DNA of 64,000 nt, from positions 1 to 64,000 of the forward strand of contig JAZQYH010000001.1 of assembly GCA_045633415.1 (NCBI GenBank), read 5' to 3'. Positions 60,921 through 64,000 of this stretch are shown piece by piece. The notes beneath the pieces are model-generated. The model ran no database searches, was not told the origin of the DNA, and saw only the letters and a program-made list of their open reading frames with translations. Source of the stretch: RGIG3102 sp045633415 (GTDB taxonomy: Bacteria; Bacillota; Clostridia; Oscillospirales; Ruminococcaceae). A program made the position numbers and the translations under genes. Each line of letters begins with the position of its first letter. Position 1 is the first letter of the stretch.

Positions 60921-61163
60921 ATGATTGCATCTAAATCCCAGATTGACAACCTTGTAGGTCTGCTTGACGGCTACATGGCAAAAGGTGGTCACCACCTCAA
61001 CGTTAACGTATTCACAAGAGAAACACTGCTGGACGCTCAGGCTCATCCAGAAAACTATCCACAGTTGACAGTTCGTGTTTCCGGTTACGCAGTTAACTTC
61101 ATCAAACTGACAAAAGAACAGCAGGACGAAGTTATCTCCAGAACATTCCACGATCAGATCTAA
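60921..61163 (+). CDS. stand-alone glycyl-radical subunit of pyruvate formate-lyase
   Basis: An 80-residue protein equal to the C-terminal domain of PFL: LVGLLDGYMAKGGHHLNVNV, then YPQLTVRVSGYAVNF with the radical site G55, and KLTKEQQDEVISRTF. CAGGAGG lies seven bases before the ATG, and the gene starts 22 bp after the catalytic chain in another frame, so it is a real separate product. It resembles E. coli GrcA (YfiD), a spare part for damaged PFL, but here no intact domain exists in the main chain, so it must be an obligate subunit. Confidence 0.92.
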   Translation: MIASKSQIDNLVGLLDGYMAKGGHHLNVNVFTRETLLDAQAHPENYPQLTVRVSGYAVNFIKLTKEQQDEVISRTFHDQI

Positions 61164-61171
61164 TTAAAGCT

Positions 61172-61921
61172 ATGAAGGGTTATATTCACTCAATAGAAAG
61201 CTTTGGCACAGTTGATGGTCCTGGTCTGCGCTTTGTGGTATTCTTTCAGGGATGTCCTATGCGTTGCCAGTATTGTCACAATCCTGATACCTGGCAGCCA
61301 AATACAGGGGAACAAATGTCAGCCGAAGAAATAATGGAAAAGTTCCGCAGGAATAAAAGCTTTTATTCCACAGGCGGCATCACAGTAACAGGGGGCGAGC
61401 CTTTGTTACAGATAGATTTTCTTACTGAACTGTTCCGCATCGCCAAAAGCGAAGGTGTACACACCTGTATTGACACATCCGGTATCACATACAAACCAGA
61501 CAATGGGGAGTATATGAAAAAGCTGGATACGCTGATGGAATATACCGACCTGATAATGCTGGACATCAAACATATAGACGAGGAAAAACATCGTGCTCTT
61601 ACAGCACACAGCAATAAAAACATTTTGGAATTTGTAAAATATCTTGATAGTAAAAAAATTCCATTATGGATAAGACATGTTGTGGTTCCTACAGTTACAG
61701 ATGACCCGCTTTATTGGGAAAAGCTGGGCAGATTTATGGCCACAGTTTCAAATATCAAAGCCTTGGATGTTTTGCCATACCACACAATGGGTGTTAAAAA
61801 ATATCACGAGCTTGGTATTGAATATCCTCTTGAAGGAGTTCCATCCCGGGATAAAGAACTTGCACGCAAGGCAAGGGAAGTTATTATCAACGGTATGAAG
61901 CTGGCCAGAGCTGGCAAATAA
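61172..61921 (+). CDS. pflA: pyruvate formate-lyase activating enzyme (radical SAM)
   Basis: A 249-residue radical SAM activase. The cluster motif CPMRCQYC gives C28, C32 and C35; the SAM-binding TVTGGEPLLQ and the DGPGLRF start are family-typical. It uses SAM and reduced flavodoxin/ferredoxin to abstract a hydrogen from the radical glycine, here on a separate chain. It begins eight bases after the glycyl subunit with only a weak AAAG site, so translational coupling is likely. Confidence 0.95.
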   Translation: MKGYIHSIESFGTVDGPGLRFVVFFQGCPMRCQYCHNPDTWQPNTGEQMSAEEIMEKFRRNKSFYSTGGITVTGGEPLLQIDFLTELFRIAKSEGVHTCIDTSGITYKPDNGEYMKKLDTLMEYTDLIMLDIKHIDEEKHRALTAHSNKNILEFVKYLDSKKIPLWIRHVVVPTVTDDPLYWEKLGRFMATVSNIKALDVLPYHTMGVKKYHELGIEYPLEGVPSRDKELARKAREVIINGMKLARAGK

Positions 61922-61925
61922 ATAA

Positions 61926-61958
61926 AAATAAACACTGCAGAATTTGGTTTCTGCAGTG
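61926..61958. terminator. bidirectional terminator at the end of the pfl operon
   Basis: AAACACTGCAGAA and TTCTGCAGTGTTT enclose a short loop with T-runs on both strands. Confidence 0.85.
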
Positions 61959-61966
61959 TTTTTATT

Positions 61967-62734
61967 TTAGCCGAATATTTTATTTATCATATATTCTGCA
62001 AACTCTGTAAGCTGGCAATGGCTGAATTCAGTCTCTGTATTATATACATACATATTATATGCTTTTGCAATGGTGTCTTTAAAATTACTTATGTTTTCAA
62101 TACCCCATTCGCCGCCAGCTTTTTTGGATAAAACCAGATTTTCCTGCATATATGCATATACCCTGCATAAATTCAGTATTATATACATTGGATTATCCAG
62201 TATATCTTCCTTAGCACTTTCTATATCAAATTTGATGCTGTCCAGATAATATTCTTTCGGCACAGGAGAGAACACCAGTTCTTTATCTTTTCCATACCAT
62301 GTTATCCCCACATGGTTTATTACTGTGAAATGTGCCGCAAGGTCTTTGTCTGTTCCTTGCAGTTTATTTAGATGACCATCCATATCATTTATATAGAAAG
62401 GCCTGTGATAGTTGGAAAAATGCAGCTGATATGGGGTAGGGTATACAAAGCTGGTGCAGTCTTTCTCAAGAACAAAGCTCATTTCTATGCCTTTTACACA
62501 TACTTTATCATTTGTATCCAGAATAAAGGATATTATTTCCTGCTTTTGTGCAAACTCTGGCGCTGTTTTTGTAACTACAATAAAATCGATATCACTCATA
62601 AGGGGATTATAACAGCTGAAAGCCACGGAACCATGCAGATAAATACCAACAAGATTATCTCCAAGTATGTCCAGAAACTTATTTGTTATGCTATCCAAGG
62701 TGGTTTTTACTTTAAAATCTATAGTCTGGTGCAT
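61967..62734 (-). CDS. nucleotidyltransferase with DUF4111 (aminoglycoside adenylyltransferase-like)
   Basis: A 255-residue protein. The N-terminal nucleotidyltransferase motif GSVAFSCYNPLMSDIDFIVV has the GS and two catalytic Asp residues, and the C-terminal helical DUF4111 part (about 150-250) includes LNLCRVYAYMQ. This is the AadA/ANT(3'')/ANT(9) architecture that adenylylates streptomycin or spectinomycin. Whether this chromosomal member confers resistance is unknown. The start at 62734 has GGAG nine bases upstream; an ATG at 62749 adds five residues. Confidence 0.85.
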   Translation of the reverse strand: MHQTIDFKVKTTLDSITNKFLDILGDNLVGIYLHGSVAFSCYNPLMSDIDFIVVTKTAPEFAQKQEIISFILDTNDKVCVKGIEMSFVLEKDCTSFVYPTPYQLHFSNYHRPFYINDMDGHLNKLQGTDKDLAAHFTVINHVGITWYGKDKELVFSPVPKEYYLDSIKFDIESAKEDILDNPMYIILNLCRVYAYMQENLVLSKKAGGEWGIENISNFKDTIAKAYNMYVYNTETEFSHCQLTEFAEYMINKIFG

Positions 62735-62749
62735 TATATTTAACTCCAT

Positions 62750-63112
62750 AACTTACTTTATTTAATAATATCACATTAAAAAGACGGTTACAACAAATAG
62801 TTTGATGTGTATAACAATACGAATATCAAATAAATGTTAAATAAATAACTCGTATAAACTTAATATCTGTTGCTTGAATAAATATGTTGAAAATATGCAT
62901 AAAAATAATAAAAACACGACAATAGTACATAGTATGGTGAAATAATATAAACATATCGATGAAAAACGATTAATATTATATTCGTTGTTTGTCAATATGT
63001 ACAAAAATAGAATATTTAATAAAAATGCATTGACAATGCATAAAAATAAGCGTACAATACAGCCATAATAAAAAACAACCGAAAAACGGTTATATAGAGA
63101 GAGGTAAACACT
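62750..63112 (+). other. 363-bp intergenic region before the amino-acid binding protein
   Basis: No gene is seen. The region is very AT-rich; its right end holds the promoter and operator described separately, then a small leader hairpin AACCG/CGGTT near 63078-63093. Confidence 0.5.
63025..63058 (+). promoter_or_regulatory. promoter with a perfect 17-bp operator over the -35
   Basis: TTGACA (63030-63035) and TACAAT (63053-63058) are separated by 17 bp. ATGCATTG-A-CAATGCAT (63025-63041) is a perfect palindrome centred on the -35, so a dimeric repressor probably binds here. Confidence 0.7.
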
Positions 63113-63967
63113 ATGAAAAAATTATTAGCTTTAGTATTGGCAGTAGTTATGGCAATTTCAATGGTAGCTTGTGGCGGCGGTGATGAAGAACCAAAATCAG
63201 CAATTGACAAAATTCTTGAGCAGGGTTATATCACAGTTGCAATTTCCCCAGACTTTGCACCAAGCGAATTCAAAGCCCCGGTTTCCGGTGAAGTAATGGG
63301 CATCGACGTTGAATATGCAAAATATGTTGCAAAATACATCAGCGACAAATATGGTGTTCCTGTAGAACTGAAAATTGAAGAAATGGATTTCAAATCCTGT
63401 CAGGCAGCAGTAGCTACAAACTCTGTTAACTTCTCAGTTAACGGCTATGCTAAGACAGATGAACGTGCAGCTAACTACAACTGTGTAGGTCCATACGCTG
63501 TATTTGGCACAGATGATGACAGCTACCATGGCGCACTTGTTAAAAAAGGTCTTAAACTTGAAACAGCTGAAGACTTCAAAGGTCTTAAAATCGGTTGTCA
63601 GCAGGCTTCTCTCCAGTACAATCTGGCAGTAGCACAGCTTCCAGTTGATGAAATGCAGGAAATCGAATACATCACAAACCTGAAAATGGGCGCAACAATG
63701 GTTGCAACAGGCAAAATTGATGCTCTTATCACAGCTTCAGGTGCAGGCGAACTGCTTATGGTTAATAATGCTGACCTTGAAATGGCTGGTTTCCATTTTG
63801 AATACTCATCAGAAGGCAACTACGGTCTTGTAAACATCAACGAAACAGAACTTGCTGAACTGGTAACAGAAGCTCTTCTGGAAGCAGACCAGGTGCTGAA
63901 CTATGACGATATCAAAAATGATATGACAAACAAAGCAAGAGCAATGGGGCTTGAAGTAAACGATTAA
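63113..63967 (+). CDS. amino-acid ABC transporter substrate-binding lipoprotein (family 3)
   Basis: A 284-residue extracellular solute-binding protein. A lipoprotein signal ends at VACG (C20). The mature part begins with ILEQGYITVAISPDFAPSEF and has GIDVEYAKYVAKYI, the type of polar-amino-acid binding proteins (glutamine, cystine, arginine). GAGAGAGG precedes the ATG. Permease and ATPase genes are expected beyond the right edge. Confidence 0.92.
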   Translation: MKKLLALVLAVVMAISMVACGGGDEEPKSAIDKILEQGYITVAISPDFAPSEFKAPVSGEVMGIDVEYAKYVAKYISDKYGVPVELKIEEMDFKSCQAAVATNSVNFSVNGYAKTDERAANYNCVGPYAVFGTDDDSYHGALVKKGLKLETAEDFKGLKIGCQQASLQYNLAVAQLPVDEMQEIEYITNLKMGATMVATGKIDALITASGAGELLMVNNADLEMAGFHFEYSSEGNYGLVNINETELAELVTEALLEADQVLNYDDIKNDMTNKARAMGLEVND

Positions 63968-64000
63968 TAAAAAATTAACAAATCAGATGTATTTATACAT

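Noticed and set aside
60890..60925. Sequencing frameshift as the cause of the split pyruvate formate-lyase.
   Set aside because: The first chain has its own extra C-terminal stretch, and the second has an AGGAGG site and a proper ATG; removing one base does not restore a continuous normal junction.

Overview
The window reads as a chromosomal segment of a low-to-moderate GC anaerobic Firmicute (Bacillota), most likely class Clostridia; the genus cannot be fixed from the sequence. The grounds are the rpsF-ssb-rpsR order, T-box riboswitches, AGGAGG-type ribosome binding sites, consensus TTGACA/TATAAT promoters, a DnaC/DnaD-type replication loader pair, a PASTA kinase-fold protein, pyruvate-phosphate dikinase and pyruvate formate-lyase. 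No insertion sequence, prophage structural gene or CRISPR array was seen.

Layout. 1-4.1 kb: end of a CBS/CorC protein, a P-loop kinase, a sugar dehydratase plus sugar transferase pair, and a 33-residue gene. 4.2-12.4 kb: YebC, a PASTA protein with a dead kinase domain, DUF362, an S66 peptidase, rpsF-ssb-rpsR, a zinc-ribbon membrane protein and prfB. 12.5-20.3 kb: nitroreductase, membrane amidase, two-part threonine/serine exporter, deoD, then a divergent switch in which a self-cleaving XRE-S24 repressor faces an 86-residue membrane protein across four operators, an MFS transporter and an M20 hydrolase. 20.3-29.4 kb (minus strand): glycosyltransferase, second M20 hydrolase, an overlapping murD-GNAT-methionine gamma-lyase-like operon, and ppdK.

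29.9-34.5 kb: an ABC importer with two paralogous binding proteins, each behind its own T-box leader with a different specifier (best read as Phe and Tyr), one permease and one ATPase. 34.6-38.4 kb: two tRNA-Ser genes, a structured GC-rich island bounded by a copy of the tRNA-Ser 3' end, and a gatC-gatA-gatB operon whose GatA has lost its N-terminus and the whole amidase catalytic motif. 38.7-41.4 kb: an ECF sigma locus with membrane partners. 41.5-44.7 kb (minus): a bacterial homologue of the archaeal/plant D-aminoacyl-tRNA deacylase DTD2, then DnaC and DnaD. 44.9-56.8 kb: TSCPD protein, HD phosphohydrolase, bactofilin, polysaccharide deacetylase, LMW phosphatase, a soluble FAD/molybdopterin/FeS operon, two-subunit fumarase and small enzymes. 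56.9-57.2 kb: a Trp-Asp-Thr tRNA operon. 57.3-61.9 kb: an OFA-family transporter, then a pyruvate formate-lyase split into a 702-residue catalytic chain and an 80-residue glycyl-radical chain, followed by its activase. The right edge holds a nucleotidyltransferase and an amino-acid binding protein.

The strongest candidates for undescribed biology are the split pyruvate formate-lyase, the gatCAB operon with a pseudo-amidase GatA, the bacterial DTD2-like deacylase, the paired T-boxes on one transporter, and the S24 repressor switch. A palindrome of form TGTGN-N5-NCACA occurs three times before the pyruvate formate-lyase operon and once before the TSCPD gene, which suggests one Crp/Fnr-family regulator for both.
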